DNA of 37,966 bases from Prevotella sp. CAG:617 (GTDB lineage: Bacteria > Bacteroidota > Bacteroidia > Bacteroidales > Bacteroidaceae): NCBI GenBank assembly GCA_000438115.1, contig FR903636.1:45824-83789 (forward strand), written 5' to 3'. The position numbers were made by a program, and so were the translations under genes. Positions 37,901 through 37,966 of this stretch are shown here, piece after piece. Each line of letters begins with the position of its first letter. The stretch's first letter is position 1. The notes under the pieces are model-generated. The model was not told where the DNA came from, did no database searches, and saw only the letters and a list, made by a program, of their open reading frames with translations.

Positions 37901-37966
37901 CAAAATAATTCGCTAATCTGGACTTTTTCGGGGCGTGCAATCCTTTTTTCGCCATTTCAGCAGGAT

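Noticed and set aside
1..37966. CRISPR arrays, tRNA or rRNA genes, insertion sequences, phage genes
   Set aside because: No spaced direct repeats, no tRNA-like T-arm sequences, no transposase or integrase-like proteins were seen on either strand.

Overview
The window looks like a chromosomal, mainly housekeeping stretch from a member of the order Bacteroidales (Bacteroides/Prevotella/Paraprevotella-like; genus not determined). The evidence is promoter elements of the Bacteroidetes type (TAnnTTTG with a TTTG about 20 bp upstream), no obvious Shine-Dalgarno sequences, family-typical protein variants (malic enzyme fused to a phosphotransacetylase-like domain, a PpiD/SurA-like anchored isomerase, an acyl-ACP thioesterase inside the ilv operon), and coding DNA near 50% GC with AT-rich gaps. 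No tRNA, rRNA, CRISPR array, IS element, prophage or integrase was seen.

Layout. 1-2731: the end of a metal/cobalamin-type ABC importer (binding protein fragment and FecCD permease), a TetR regulator overlapping it tail to tail, and a small secreted beta-barrel protein. 3121-5412: malic enzyme. 5654-8883: a polysaccharide export pair (Wza-like lipoprotein and Wzc-like tyrosine kinase with a Gly-Tyr repeat tail), then a MATE transporter (8981-10357). 10516-13849: a putative outer-membrane protein, an IGHMBP2-like superfamily 1 helicase and a DUF2461 protein. 14008-15198: a two-gene chromate-type transporter. 15426-17679: an amidase-MlaD operon for the cell envelope. 18019-22558: dnaA and recQ converge on recA, which is the last gene of a run with a bcp-type peroxiredoxin and a carboxynorspermidine synthase-like enzyme (to 24316). 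24436-25362: an EamA exporter. 25556-31719: the branched-chain amino-acid operon ilvD-ilvB-ilvN-thioesterase-ilvC. 32122-34962: a nitroreductase and a periplasmic peptidyl-prolyl isomerase. 35152-37868: coaX, an outer-membrane protein and lptC in a tightly overlapping operon.

How the parts work together. Several transcription units serve the envelope (Wza/Wzc, AmiC/MlaD, LptC, PpiD, three outer-membrane proteins). A second theme is replication and recombination (DnaA, RecQ, RecA, helicase). The ilv cluster is a complete route from pyruvate/2-oxobutyrate to the branched 2-oxoacids, apart from the final transaminase. Transcription units are bounded by clear stem-loops, many with 9-22 bp arms, several followed by T-runs in the right direction.

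No wholly new multi-gene system stands out. The most interesting points are the nine Gly-Tyr repeats ending the tyrosine kinase, the fatty-acid thioesterase inside the ilv operon, a 13-codon upstream ORF whose stop overlaps the ilvD start, the TTG-started lptC overlapping its neighbour, and a set of stem-loops inside operons.
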